This document shows, piece after piece, positions 7,336 to 16,666 of a stretch of 64,000 nucleotides of DNA. The stretch is taken from assembly GCA_014728295.1 (NCBI GenBank), contig WJLW01000114.1, positions 22,906-86,905 on the forward strand, given 5' to 3'. Numbering within the stretch: position 1 is the first letter of the stretch; each line of letters begins with the position of its first letter. A program made the position numbers and the translations under genes. The notes under the pieces are model-generated. The model was not told the origin of the DNA and did not search any database. It saw only the letters and a program-made list of their open reading frames with translations. The stretch comes from Chitinivibrionales bacterium (GTDB lineage Bacteria > Fibrobacterota > Chitinivibrionia > Chitinivibrionales > WJKA01).

Positions 7336-9620
7336 GCGTGCGACTCTCTTTCGAGCTCGACGTGCAGTGACGGGCGGACCTTTTCCGGTGCTATGGTCCG
7401 GCTCGCGCTGCCCGCTTGTACAAATATACTGCACCCCGATCCAGCGGTGAATCCGTCGGCCTGCACCGAGACACTGCTCTTTTTGACCTCAATATGGAGC
7501 GTAACCGTTCCATAGCGCGTGGGGGTCGGGCCAAAAGTCATCTCAGCTCCCGGCTTGAGCCATTCATCCGGTATGCCGGAGCCAACAATCACTTCTCTGC
7601 GCTCGGGCTCTTCCCTGATGAACATCATGCGAATCATCAACAAAAATTCGGCCGCGGCCCAGATGTGTTGCCCGTCGCCCATACAGCCGGTTTCGATCCG
7701 GGGATGGATGGCTTCGGGCCACTGTCCGGTGGGCGAGGCAAGCTTGGCGATCTGCTTGACCATAGGCCAGAATCGCGTATCGGCATTGCGCAATAAGGCC
7801 TGGGCAATATGCAATGTCAAGTACGGATTGATTCCGGAGTGGCTGATATCATGAAAGAAGGCATTGTTGATCAGGCAATTACTGTGAAGAAAGTCGACGG
7901 TTGCCCGCAGGCGCCTGTCATCGGGGGCGACCAGTTGTAACGGATAGCTGCATACTACCGATCCGACGGCGCCGCTATCCATTCTACGCTGCGGGCTGGC
8001 GGCAAGAGCGATACGGCCGGTTTGTCGTTCAACCGTATCAAGCGTTGTATGCACGGCTTTGAAAAGATGGTCGGCTTCGATTTCACAGGCCCGGGCTTTT
8101 TGTTCGTAACCGCCGTACATTCGAAGGAATCCGGCCGCCGCCTGAAGACCGGCAATACTCCAAAAATTATCCCAGTAGTAATGATCATTTGGCCCCAGAT
8201 GTTCGGCACTGAATCCGGCCGGCAGCAGACCTTCGTAAAGCTCATCACCCGGGCGGTGCACACGCTTTTTCTGGATCCAGCGTGCCGCTTTTATGACAGA
8301 CTTGCAAAGCGAGCCCGGCAGTCTCACGCCGTCCAGCTCATTGTATAGCTGCAACAGCCAGAGCACCTGGCCGTTGGAGTCCCACTCTCCATTTTGCGAG
8401 AGGTAATAGCCGAACGCAGTCATTTTCTCGTCGAAGGTATCGATGATCCGCGACACGGTAGGTTTACTGTTGCAATAAAGCAATGCATGCGATATCAACA
8501 CGGCATCCCGGAACCAGAAGCGCTTGTAGGTGTACGGCCCGGCATATACGGTATGGGCGCAATGCAGCACGACGGCCTGCAACGCTCCCGAAAAAACCGT
8601 CTGTATCGTCTGGTCCGGGCAGGTCATGCAACAGGTCTGCTGCAGGGCATCATCCCATTTGTCAAGGGGCGTGCGATGTGACTTACGGGCCGGGAAGGTT
8701 GTCGTCTGCTTTTTGGTAAGCGGCAGGGCTGCCGTCAAATCGAGTGATCGGCTGCTGTCAAACGGGAAGATCGCCGCCGCCGTGGCCATACCGACATCAC
8801 AATTGGCGAATGAGTCGGCCGGGCCGGCGTTTGTTGAAAGCTTATGAAATACGTCCCCCTCATGGTAATTGGAGAAGTATACTGTTTCGGGGGCGCGTTC
8901 AAAGAGCAGATAATCCCGTTTGTTAACCTTGATGCGGTTGCTTTCGCGTTCGACGGTATGGATGAAGCTGATTCCCTCCGGATTGAACGGCCTGACCGCG
9001 ACCACCAGATAACTACCTTCGGGCGCGTTGCCGGCAATGTTAATCAGGCAAAACACCTCATTGCTCTCCTGCTGCAGGTGGACAACGGTGTGCAGGGAGC
9101 GCGTCTGGTCCTGTGCACCGGTCTCGACGAAGATGTTGCTTTCGAAGCCCATACGCTGGGTGACCTGATGGGCCTTCGACGGACACAGCGCCTCTCCCTG
9201 CGCATCGACAATCCAGAAATCAAGCGACCATCCGTCATAATGGGGGGTTATCAGGCCGCGCGGATCGACAATCGGCATTTCGTCGACGCCGGGAATGCCC
9301 ACAGCGGTCCAGTTACGATGCGTAATGTTGGTATGCGTAACCGAAAAGGCGCGCGGTATAAACGAGGCGCTGTGCGGACTGAACTGCTGTTCTATCCAAT
9401 ATGGCCACAGCCAGTCGAGATTATGCTGAATTGCCTGGCTGTTGATCAGCGCCCGCGCATGAAAGATAAGCGAGGCACGCAAAAGTTCTCCCGGCGCCAG
9501 CACTTCCGAAGGCTTGGAGAAGCGATTGAACTGCTGCAGGATATTAATCGGATCGATGTAGCCGTGGGCTCGACTGAGGCGCCTCAGCAGGTATTTCCAG
9601 GGAATCCATTCTTTCCACAT
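7332..9620 (-). CDS. six-hairpin glycosidase, amylo-alpha-1,6-glucosidase-like
   Basis: A 762-residue protein without signal peptide. The C-terminal half (about 370-690) is an (alpha/alpha)6 barrel with the motif YKRFWFRDAVLISHAL, typical of glycogen-debranching/trehalase-like enzymes, plus QNGEWDSNGQVLW, HYYWDNFWSIAG and TGQWPEAIHPRIETGCMGDGQH. The N-terminal half is rich in beta strands, like the supersandwich domain of such proteins. The natural substrate is uncertain: an intracellular alpha-glucan or a glycan made by the adjacent GT4. The stop overlaps the GT4 start (ATGA), so the two are translationally coupled. DUF502 ends 54 nt upstream with no recognisable promoter between. Confidence 0.82.
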   Translation of the reverse strand: MWKEWIPWKYLLRRLSRAHGYIDPINILQQFNRFSKPSEVLAPGELLRASLIFHARALINSQAIQHNLDWLWPYWIEQQFSPHSASFIPRAFSVTHTNITHRNWTAVGIPGVDEMPIVDPRGLITPHYDGWSLDFWIVDAQGEALCPSKAHQVTQRMGFESNIFVETGAQDQTRSLHTVVHLQQESNEVFCLINIAGNAPEGSYLVVAVRPFNPEGISFIHTVERESNRIKVNKRDYLLFERAPETVYFSNYHEGDVFHKLSTNAGPADSFANCDVGMATAAAIFPFDSSRSLDLTAALPLTKKQTTTFPARKSHRTPLDKWDDALQQTCCMTCPDQTIQTVFSGALQAVVLHCAHTVYAGPYTYKRFWFRDAVLISHALLYCNSKPTVSRIIDTFDEKMTAFGYYLSQNGEWDSNGQVLWLLQLYNELDGVRLPGSLCKSVIKAARWIQKKRVHRPGDELYEGLLPAGFSAEHLGPNDHYYWDNFWSIAGLQAAAGFLRMYGGYEQKARACEIEADHLFKAVHTTLDTVERQTGRIALAASPQRRMDSGAVGSVVCSYPLQLVAPDDRRLRATVDFLHSNCLINNAFFHDISHSGINPYLTLHIAQALLRNADTRFWPMVKQIAKLASPTGQWPEAIHPRIETGCMGDGQHIWAAAEFLLMIRMMFIREEPERREVIVGSGIPDEWLKPGAEMTFGPTPTRYGTVTLHIEVKKSSVSVQADGFTAGSGCSIFVQAGSASRTIAPEKVRPSLHVELERESHA

Positions 9621-9674
9621 AATATTTGCCGTTCGCTTAGAGGTGGTAGTGTCGGTGAACGCAGGGCAAGGAGC

Positions 9675-10379
9675 TTACTCGCCTGTCTGGGTTTTTTGAT
9701 TTGCGGGAGGTGGAGTCTGTTGGTTGACGGGCGGTACGATCCCGCCCGATACGATAAATTTGATTGCCTGATCGACCGGTATGTCTACCGGTTTGATTTT
9801 TTGGCGCGTGACCAGCAAAATGAGTCCCGAAAAGGGCGCCGGCGCAAAGGGAACGAAAACACTCACCAGGTTGGCGCCGGCGCCCTCATCCAATTTCTGC
9901 ATGCGCTCATTGGTAACGAATCCGAATCCGTACGAATGCGTATCTGGATACTCAACCAGCACCACTTCTTTGAATTTTTTTTCCTTTTCGGCACTAAAAA
10001 GAAACTCTGACAATTGTTTGGCCGATGGATAAACGCTCGTGAAAACCGGCGCTTTTTTGAGCACATGATCGATAGTAGGAAAAAGCCATCTGCCAATCCA
10101 GTTACGCGATAAAAATCCGGCCAAAATGACAATCAGAGCAGAGAGTATCAATCCCAGGCCCGGAATTTTAAAACCGAGCGCGTCATCGAGCAGGGAATTG
10201 ATATATTTGCCGGTAATATCATCGAGAAAATGAAACAGGGCAATGACCACATAAACCGTTACAAATACCGGAAACACGGTGGCAATGCCGGTTAGAAAGT
10301 AGCTTTTCAGGCGAGAGGACAAAGGCCAGGAATCATCGTCTTTGCCAAACACGCCCGAAAGTTTTTCGGGCAGCTTCAT
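9675..10379 (-). CDS. DUF502 family membrane protein
   Basis: A 234-residue protein with two transmembrane segments (YFLTGIATVFPVFVTVYVVIALF; GLGLILSALIVILAGFL) and the family motifs GWIGRW-like RNWIGRWLFP, VYPSAKQL, VVLVEYPD and VPFAPAPFSGLILLV. The C-terminal ~25 residues are Pro/Gln-rich. DUF502 proteins are widespread and uncharacterised. The ATG is chosen over a GTG one codon upstream because AGGAGGAA is then 6-7 nt away. It lies 10 nt downstream of the BON gene, clearly in the same operon. Confidence 0.9.
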   Translation of the reverse strand: MKLPEKLSGVFGKDDDSWPLSSRLKSYFLTGIATVFPVFVTVYVVIALFHFLDDITGKYINSLLDDALGFKIPGLGLILSALIVILAGFLSRNWIGRWLFPTIDHVLKKAPVFTSVYPSAKQLSEFLFSAEKEKKFKEVVLVEYPDTHSYGFGFVTNERMQKLDEGAGANLVSVFVPFAPAPFSGLILLVTRQKIKPVDIPVDQAIKFIVSGGIVPPVNQQTPPPANQKTQTGE

Positions 10380-10389
10380 CACTTTCCTC

Positions 10390-11877
10390 CTAATTCAAGG
10401 GATAGTATTCACGATACCGGTAATAGCCGTAATCGGGCAAACCCAGTAAGTCCAGTCGTGTGCGAACTGCCCGGGCGCCGCCGTCAAAAGCATTTTCAAC
10501 AATGGCATTCAGCTCCCGCTTCGATTCGATGTCTCCGGAGATGGTTGCGACACCTTCCTCGACCTCGATGTCGAGATCGTCCTGATCTACATACCAGGAA
10601 TTATAATATTCACCTTTGATATTGGAACTTATAACTTCGTCGCCAAGGTAGTTCCACGGTTCAACATCCCGGCGAATGCGCAGATAATTTGCGACATCGA
10701 CAACTCCCAGCACTTCTTCACACACCGAGCCGGCAACCTCTTTTTCGTAGCGGCTGTCAACCTCACCGTAAATATAGGCCTTACTGTTGCGGACGTCAAT
10801 ACTGATTTCGTGGCGTTCCACCACCGGATTCCACTGCAAAGCCATGGCGATACTTTCCTTTATTTCTTCATCTTCATAGATTTCATCGGGGCGCACTTTG
10901 AGGGCATTGCGCACGTTGTACACACCAACCACATCGAGTGCTGCGTGTTCGGCAAGCCGTTTGGCAGCCAGATTGTCTACGTTGCCTTTGAGTGTCACCG
11001 CGCCCTTCTTGACGTCAATGTCAATTTCAGCATCAGCCAGGCGGGGGGAGTTCTTGAACACCGCCTGCAGGTCTTTTTTGATTTTTTCACCGGATTTGAC
11101 AATTGATTTTGCCTCTTTGCGCAACGGGCTTTCGGCCCAGAGTTCAACATCGAGCTTGTCATCGTTGATTTCGCTCACTCCCATCACCAGTGCATCATTG
11201 TGAGCAAAGGCCTTTTCCGACAGGCTGCCGGTAGTGCCTGACAAGCTGACGACGCCGCTTTTGACTTTTACGTCGATCATTTCCTCCCGAACGTAGGGAT
11301 CGTTTTTCAGCCGCTCCTGGACTTCTTCCCTGATCTCCAGGTTGGAACGGACCAGCTTGGGTACAACGTCTACATTATTGTAAATATGACGAATGCCTTT
11401 AACGTTTTTAACAACCTTGGTCACCAGCTCTTTTTCAGCCAGCGACTGTACGCGTCCTTCCAGAATGACCGTATCACCGCGCGCCCCCACGGAAAGCTCG
11501 AAAAGCTCGGTAACCGGATCAACCAGCAGCGCCATCTGTACATCGTTTCTGATTTCACTGGCAGTGCGTTCAACCGGCCGGACTTCCAGTTTGTTTCTTA
11601 TGGCGCGCACTCCCTTCAGGCTTTCGACTATTTTTTCGGCACGGTCTTTACTCAACAGGTCGTTGACCGTACCGCTCAATTCGACGATGCCGTTATCAGC
11701 CGAAACATCGATCAGATGAGCGGACACAGCATCGTCTCCGGCCAGCTCAACCTTGACAATTTCCTTCAACGATGAATCGTTCGGCGCTTCCATTTTTGTT
11801 TGTGCGCGGGCAAGACCCGCAATTAGCATAATAGAGAGTATCAAACGGGATGTGGTGTATCTGGTTTGGTACAGCAT
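10390..11877 (-). CDS. secreted protein with six BON domains (copy 1)
   Basis: A 495-residue exported protein: signal peptide (RLILSIMLIAGLARAQ) followed by about six consecutive BON domains. Each shows a helix, an acidic turn and a strand pair such as DNGIVELSGTV, KGAVTLKGNV or EEGVATISGDI, then a helix ending in GV-x-V-x-N. BON domains (as in OsmY) bind phospholipid or protect the periplasm and outer membrane. The last 15 residues are Tyr-rich (DYGYYRYREYY). A similar domain layout and aromatic tail occur in the genes at 11892 and 40714. The start follows GAGGGCAC; the preceding BON gene ends 14 nt upstream, giving a tandem pair. Confidence 0.92.
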   Translation of the reverse strand: MLYQTRYTTSRLILSIMLIAGLARAQTKMEAPNDSSLKEIVKVELAGDDAVSAHLIDVSADNGIVELSGTVNDLLSKDRAEKIVESLKGVRAIRNKLEVRPVERTASEIRNDVQMALLVDPVTELFELSVGARGDTVILEGRVQSLAEKELVTKVVKNVKGIRHIYNNVDVVPKLVRSNLEIREEVQERLKNDPYVREEMIDVKVKSGVVSLSGTTGSLSEKAFAHNDALVMGVSEINDDKLDVELWAESPLRKEAKSIVKSGEKIKKDLQAVFKNSPRLADAEIDIDVKKGAVTLKGNVDNLAAKRLAEHAALDVVGVYNVRNALKVRPDEIYEDEEIKESIAMALQWNPVVERHEISIDVRNSKAYIYGEVDSRYEKEVAGSVCEEVLGVVDVANYLRIRRDVEPWNYLGDEVISSNIKGEYYNSWYVDQDDLDIEVEEGVATISGDIESKRELNAIVENAFDGGARAVRTRLDLLGLPDYGYYRYREYYPLN

Positions 11878-11891
11878 GTGCCCTCCTCAGG

Positions 11892-13364
11892 TTAATGTAT
11901 TGAATAAAATTCTTCGTAACTGTAGAAATAGGGACTGTGCAAAAAGAACAGTTCTTCTCCTTCGAGATCGACGTCCATCTGCACTCCTTTGGCCCCGGCG
12001 TTAAAGGCGCTGGTGAGAGCAGCCTGGTACTCCTGCCCCGTAGCGACCTCTCCTTTGAGGGTTACTATTCCGTCTTCAACCCTAAACGTGATGGTACGTT
12101 CGTTAATATGCGTATTCCAGCGCAGTCGTTCCCGCAAACCGCTTTCTATTGCATAATCACTCTCAGACGACCACTCCGACTCCCGGACGGTAATACGATT
12201 TTCGATGTCGGTAATGCCGGCAATTCGCGAAACCACAGCCCAGGCACGCTCTTTTTCGAAATGATTGTCAACATGCCCGTAAAGGTAGGCTTTGGCGTTT
12301 TCGAGCCAGACGGTTATTTCGAATCGTTCGAGATAGGGGTCCCATTTAAGGGCCTCAATAACCTTTTGCTCGAGCTCAAAATCGGTGAGCGTCAATTGTC
12401 GCCTGATGCGCAGATTATTGACTACCGAGTCTGCGCCCGTAGCATGACGCGCGGTTTGTGCAGCAGCTTTGCGGGCCTGCAGGCTGATAACCAGACCCTT
12501 CAGCGTAACATCGCCTTCGCTGACCTCCACGCTGATGTCGGAGGGCAGCAAGCGCGGATCGTAGAAGAAGGCATCTTCGATATTTTGCTTAATTGTACTG
12601 TCGCCACGCGCCGGCGGCTGATTGCGAAGTATGCTTTTGCGGGGCTGTGATGTAACCGTCAAATCACCGGCGTCAACCAGCGTTGCCCCCTGAACCCCCG
12701 CGGTGCGAATTGCCGCATTCAAGGTCTGCACATTGTCCACCAGCCCCGACAAATGCACTTCACCGTTATGTACCGAAATGGAAATGTCGCTATCGGCCAG
12801 CACGGGTCCGATATCAAAACGGGCATCAATTTCCCGCTTGATGCGGCCGTCGCTTTTACGTTCAGGCGGATTGACGACAATTTTGTCTATTATGTCAATT
12901 ACGCCTGCCGTGCCTTTGACAAGGTACAGGGCAAGTTTTTTTTCTGTTTGCGAGCCGGCGGCGCCGCGCAGCGCAACCAGGCCCTTTTCAACCTCAACGT
13001 GCAGATCCCGTTGTCCGAGTACCCGATGCCCGGCAAATTCTTGCAGAATTTTGTCCCTGACGGCAAGATCACTGCGCTCAACAGGGTGTACTTTGATACG
13101 ATTGATAACTCCCCGCACACCGGCGATGTTGAGAAGCACGTCCGCCGCGCGGTCACGTGATAACAGATTATCAACCTTTCCCTGCAAGGTCACGATGCCT
13201 GCTTGCACCCGCACGTCGATGAGATGGGATGAAACAGCCTGATCCTGCTCCAGAAAGGTCTCTGCAGCCCGCTTGATTTCCTGGTCGGTGAAGGGCGTGC
13301 TCCATCCTGCCATTACGCCGATGATACAAAGACAGATCGATGTTTTATGCAGTAGGGGAATCAT
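11892..13364 (-). CDS. secreted protein with six BON domains (copy 2)
   Basis: A 490-residue paralogue of the two other multi-BON proteins, with an N-terminal export signal (LHKTSICLCIIGVMAGWSTP) and about six BON repeats (QAGIVTLQGKVDN, EKGLVALRGAAG, HNGEVHLSGLVDN, SEGDVTLKGLV, ENAKAYLYGHVDN, EDGIVTLKGEV). The repeated phrase AVSSHLIDV at the start of the first repeat is shared with both paralogues. It ends in an aromatic tail (SPYFYSYEEFYSIH). Predicted location is the periplasm or inner face of the outer membrane. It is the first gene of the long minus-strand operon, 40 nt below the predicted start of the sigma-54-type promoter at 13415. Confidence 0.92.
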   Translation of the reverse strand: MIPLLHKTSICLCIIGVMAGWSTPFTDQEIKRAAETFLEQDQAVSSHLIDVRVQAGIVTLQGKVDNLLSRDRAADVLLNIAGVRGVINRIKVHPVERSDLAVRDKILQEFAGHRVLGQRDLHVEVEKGLVALRGAAGSQTEKKLALYLVKGTAGVIDIIDKIVVNPPERKSDGRIKREIDARFDIGPVLADSDISISVHNGEVHLSGLVDNVQTLNAAIRTAGVQGATLVDAGDLTVTSQPRKSILRNQPPARGDSTIKQNIEDAFFYDPRLLPSDISVEVSEGDVTLKGLVISLQARKAAAQTARHATGADSVVNNLRIRRQLTLTDFELEQKVIEALKWDPYLERFEITVWLENAKAYLYGHVDNHFEKERAWAVVSRIAGITDIENRITVRESEWSSESDYAIESGLRERLRWNTHINERTITFRVEDGIVTLKGEVATGQEYQAALTSAFNAGAKGVQMDVDLEGEELFFLHSPYFYSYEEFYSIH

Positions 13365-13831
13365 AATGTTTGCCTTATCTCCAAAATGAGAAACAGTCGG
13401 TTTGTTCCTTCAGACGCAACATTAATGCCATGCTGCAATTTTCACAGCCTGATCTTATTGAATAAGCTCCTATTTATAGTGATTTTGTCAAATGCGGGAT
13501 AGTTTTTTGCAATTATGAAAATGGATCCGGCTTTTCCCCTCGTTTCAGCGCGCATACAATGGCATGCAAATAGCGATTTATTACCAATCCGGCTCGAACA
13601 CAGGCGGGAAATGCGCAATAATATACTAAACCGGCTTCGCCGGAGAGGTCGGACGTCAGCCGGAATCGATCTTGATATATTGCGAAAAACATACGCAAAA
13701 ATCGTAGAAGTTACCAACTGAGGGTCTAACGGCCCCTCTGCGCCAAACTCCTGGATACGCCAAGCCTTATCTGCATGATCGTACATGAGGATAAGTATAT
13801 TTTACGTGGATATGACAAAAGTGAATATTGA
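13365..13831. other. intergenic region, divergent BON operon / histidine kinase
   Basis: It holds the sigma-54-type element at 13415 on the minus strand and the palindrome at 13454. Short reading frames here have no ribosome site or recognisable similarity. No promoter was recognised for the plus-strand kinase. Confidence 0.6.
13415..13430 (-). promoter_or_regulatory. sigma-54-type promoter, BON-glycan operon
   Basis: Minus-strand TGGCATTAATGTTGCG: TGGCA, six bases, TTGC. The predicted start is near 13404, 40 nt before the BON copy 2 start codon. Genes down to about 2.5 kb follow in one direction with short gaps. A palindrome CTTATT-G-AATAAG lies at 13454-13466. Confidence 0.7.
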
Positions 13832-15430
13832 ATGGAATTAAAATCTTTTCTTGAAGAAAGCCCCTTCCCCGTCATGCGCGTTACATCAGAAGGCAGGCTG
13901 GTATATGCCAACGAAGCCAGCCGGCCAATTCTTGACCAATGGGAGTGCGCCCTGCATGAAGTAATCCCCGCAGGATGGCGCAATTCCTTGCTTTACAGCA
14001 CAGACAAGACGATAAAAACCATGAACGCGCAGTGTGACGGTTCAATGTATGAGTTCGCCGTTGTTCCGGTACCCGATAAAAAGTATTACAACATTTACGC
14101 CAGCAACATCACGAACGAAAAGCTCTACCAGGGCGCTTTGAAACAGCGCGCCGCCAGGCATCGCAACAAAGCAGAACGGCAGGAAGAGCTTGTGGTAGAA
14201 ACCAGGGAGTCACTTGCTTCCGAGGTCGTCTCCCGCAAGCAGACAGAGCGCCGGCTAGCGCACCGTGAGCATGTCCTCTATGCAATTCACGATATCTCGA
14301 CCAGCATCGGCTCGTCACTGCACACGATTTTCGATCGTATTACCGCGAGTATCGCCGAAAATATGCAGACGACCTCTGTGGTAATTTACGAAACAGCCAG
14401 TGATTCGCATCCGACCATCTCCCAGAGACAGAACAGCCGAGCCGGCCCTCACCTCGATGTTATACCGCTTGCCTGCCGCCTGTTTTCATCACAAAAGCCG
14501 CAACAAGTCACTGTTTCAAGTGCATCTCACGAACAGCTTCGTGAATGCCTGCGCAAGCACAACGCCCGATCTCTGCTGAACATACCAATTCTTGATCAGA
14601 ACAACGCGCGAATCGGCGGAATATGCCTGCTTGACCGAAAGGAACGCTCATTCAGCTCCCATGAAATACAAATAGTCGAGATTTTCGCCCATTATGCCGG
14701 CAGCGAAATAATTCGCAAAAAACTGGAAAAGCAGTTGCTGCAGGCTCAGGAGATGAGGCTGCTCGGACTGATGACCTGCGGCGTGGCCCATGAAGTACGC
14801 AACCCGCTCAATGCCATCAGTGCGGTAATGGATGCCCTGTTTCTGGAGATGAAGGGTAACAAGGACTATGAAATCTATCTCACGCATATGCGTAAACACA
14901 TCAACCGGCTGGCAAGCCTGATGGAGGACCTGCTGCAGTTGGGCAGGCCGTTGAGTAAAACAAAAATGCAGCCGGTCATACTGAAGGCAATCATCGTCGA
15001 TGCGATTGTCGCGTGGCGTAAGACGACGCATACTTCGCGGCTGGTCAACCTGAATGCCAAAGGCAGTGCAGAACGGCTGACGATCAAAGCCGACGGGGTG
15101 AAATTGCAGGACGTTTTTGTTAACGTGCTGGAAAACGCCGCACTCCATTCAGGCAATAAAAAACCGGTGACTATCTATATCAAGCATGCGGCCTCGCGGA
15201 AAAATGTTTATGTATATTTTGTAGATGCAGGCAGAGGTATTCCAGAAGAGAACCTTGAGCGCATCTTCGAGCCGTTTTATACTACCCGCAGGAGCGGAAC
15301 CGGGCTGGGCATGAGCATAGTCCGCCATATTACCCAGAGCCACGACGGCGCCGTCCGGGTCTACAATAACGAACCCTTACCCGGTTTAACGGTGGAATTC
15401 CGTTTTCCCGTGGCATCGCTCATTGATTAA
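13832..15430 (+). CDS. soluble sensor histidine kinase, PAS-GAF-HisKA-HATPase (NtrB-like)
   Basis: A 532-residue cytoplasmic kinase with no membrane segment. Residues 1-95 resemble a PAS domain (FPVMRVTSEGRLVYANEAS); 100-145 is a basic coiled coil; 150-295 a GAF domain (ending IPILDQNNARIGGICLLDRKER); the H-box GVAHEVRNPLNAIS has the phospho-acceptor at H320; the ATPase domain shows N-box VNVLENAALHS, G1 DAGRGIPEENL, F-box IFEPFYTTR and G2 GTGLGMSIV. The GVAHE-RNPL H-box is the NtrB/AtoS type, whose partners are usually sigma-54 activators. A lone receiver gene converges with it 20 nt away. Confidence 0.93.
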   Translation: MELKSFLEESPFPVMRVTSEGRLVYANEASRPILDQWECALHEVIPAGWRNSLLYSTDKTIKTMNAQCDGSMYEFAVVPVPDKKYYNIYASNITNEKLYQGALKQRAARHRNKAERQEELVVETRESLASEVVSRKQTERRLAHREHVLYAIHDISTSIGSSLHTIFDRITASIAENMQTTSVVIYETASDSHPTISQRQNSRAGPHLDVIPLACRLFSSQKPQQVTVSSASHEQLRECLRKHNARSLLNIPILDQNNARIGGICLLDRKERSFSSHEIQIVEIFAHYAGSEIIRKKLEKQLLQAQEMRLLGLMTCGVAHEVRNPLNAISAVMDALFLEMKGNKDYEIYLTHMRKHINRLASLMEDLLQLGRPLSKTKMQPVILKAIIVDAIVAWRKTTHTSRLVNLNAKGSAERLTIKADGVKLQDVFVNVLENAALHSGNKKPVTIYIKHAASRKNVYVYFVDAGRGIPEENLERIFEPFYTTRRSGTGLGMSIVRHITQSHDGAVRVYNNEPLPGLTVEFRFPVASLID

Positions 15431-15449
15431 CGACGGGTACCCATCCTGG

Positions 15450-15836
15450 CTACGCTGAAGATTCATGATAAATCCCCATAATTGACAAAAGATCCTTTAC
15501 CTGATGCGGCGCCACCGGCTTTTCGAGATAAAAATCGGTACCCACGCTGAAAGCCAGGTCCTTAATTTCATCCCCCCCGTAGGCCGTAATCAGAATGACC
15601 TTTGTACGGGGTTGCATCTTTTTCAATTCCTTGATGATGATCAGCCCGTCATAATCGTCTACACCCGTTAATCGCAGGTCTGCAACGACGGCGTGATAGG
15701 TGTTGCTGCTGATGCGCTCAAGCGCCATATGCGTGTCGCGGGCTGTGTCAACAGATACTTCCGGTGACGAGAGGATCTTCTCGAAGGCAAATAAAATTGA
15801 GTCTTCATCGTCGACCAGCAATAGCTTTTTTTTCAT
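15450..15836 (-). CDS. single-domain response regulator (receiver only)
   Basis: A 128-residue CheY-like receiver with no output domain: acidic pair DDED at positions 9-12, phospho-acceptor D53 (VADLRL), switch Thr in LITAYGG and Lys in LEKPVAP. It starts at the ATG at 15836 (MKKKLLLVDDE); the frame extends 14 codons upstream to a GTG without similarity. The gene is tail-to-tail with the NtrB-like kinase, so the kinase-receiver pairing is suggested by position only. It may act as a phosphate relay or allosteric partner. Confidence 0.9.
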   Translation of the reverse strand: MKKKLLLVDDEDSILFAFEKILSSPEVSVDTARDTHMALERISSNTYHAVVADLRLTGVDDYDGLIIIKELKKMQPRTKVILITAYGGDEIKDLAFSVGTDFYLEKPVAPHQVKDLLSIMGIYHESSA

Positions 15837-16208
15837 ACGCTTTTCCGGAAGGTTGCGTGAGCGTAGAGACGGCTTCACGAAATTACAGGGGGCTTATAAT
15901 TGAATTGACATTAAAATTCGTTTTCCATATTAGTGTAATCGTTACAAATATTACGCCAATTGCAATTTGGTATTAAACTTGCGCTAATCTACATTCGTGT
16001 ACGCTCTGGCTACCAGTGATTTTGCCGGGGTGCATATTTTTCCGCCGTGGAGACGTGAGTCTGCAGCTTGCGAGTGCGTGCGCTTGTCGCAGACGGCGCA
16101 GTGCTGTCACGTTGATATGCATTCTCAAATAAGGGAAACAGATCCGGAAAAATTCTCAAATTCAGGAAAAAACCACCACAGTGCAAAGGTGAACAAAATT
16201 ACTGCTCT
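15837..16208. other. intergenic region before the SRPBCC gene
   Basis: An AT-rich stretch containing the sigma-54-type element at 15968. The roughly 215 nt between its predicted start and the next start codon hold only a short reading frame of doubtful reality. Confidence 0.5.
15968..15983 (+). promoter_or_regulatory. sigma-54-type promoter, SRPBCC/ferritin unit
   Basis: TGGTATTAAACTTGCG has GG/GC at -24/-12 spacing, with a predicted start near 15994. The leader to the SRPBCC gene (~215 nt) is longer than at the other sites, which lowers confidence. Confidence 0.5.
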
Positions 16209-16646
16209 ATGAAAAGTGTCGAAGAAAGTATTGCCATAAACACCAGTCCCGAAAAAATCTGGGATATACTCACAGATGTCAAGCAGTATCCGGCATGGAA
16301 CCCTTTCATCAAACATATCGAAGGGCCAATTGTCGAACGTAAGCGCATCCGGGCAACAATTCAGCTTCCCGGCAATAACCCGATGGTGTTCGTTCCCAGA
16401 CTGCTTAGTGTTAAACAACCGGTAGAGCTCATCTGGCTGGGACACCTGCTCATACCGGGTATTTTTGACGGTGAACACATTTTTCTCATGGCACGCGAAA
16501 GCGAAACGACGACTCTCTTTACGCAAAAAGAACTCTTCAGCGGCTTTCTCATCCCCTTCCTCTGGCCGGGGATCGAGCACAAGACGCATGAAGGATTTAA
16601 ATTGATGAATAAAGCATTAAAAGAGCTGGCAGAACAATCTTCTTAA
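16209..16646 (+). CDS. SRPBCC (START-like) family protein
   Basis: A 145-residue single-domain helix-grip protein of the polyketide-cyclase/SRPBCC type. The beginning EESIAINTSPEKIWDILTDVKQYPAWNPFI is the classic first strand, helix and W-NP-F signature; the later ESETTTLFTQKELFSGFL and the long C-terminal helix complete the fold. Such proteins bind hydrophobic ligands or lipids; no catalytic residues can be assigned. It is cytoplasmic. The ferritin-like gene starts 20 nt downstream behind a good ribosome site, so the two are likely co-transcribed. Confidence 0.87.
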   Translation: MKSVEESIAINTSPEKIWDILTDVKQYPAWNPFIKHIEGPIVERKRIRATIQLPGNNPMVFVPRLLSVKQPVELIWLGHLLIPGIFDGEHIFLMARESETTTLFTQKELFSGFLIPFLWPGIEHKTHEGFKLMNKALKELAEQSS

Positions 16647-16666
16647 CCTTCACCCGGGAGTACATT

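Noticed and set aside
8844..10010. 388-codon open frame on the plus strand
   Set aside because: Antisense to the glycosidase and DUF502 genes, both with clear family motifs; no ribosome site and Arg/His-rich shadow composition.
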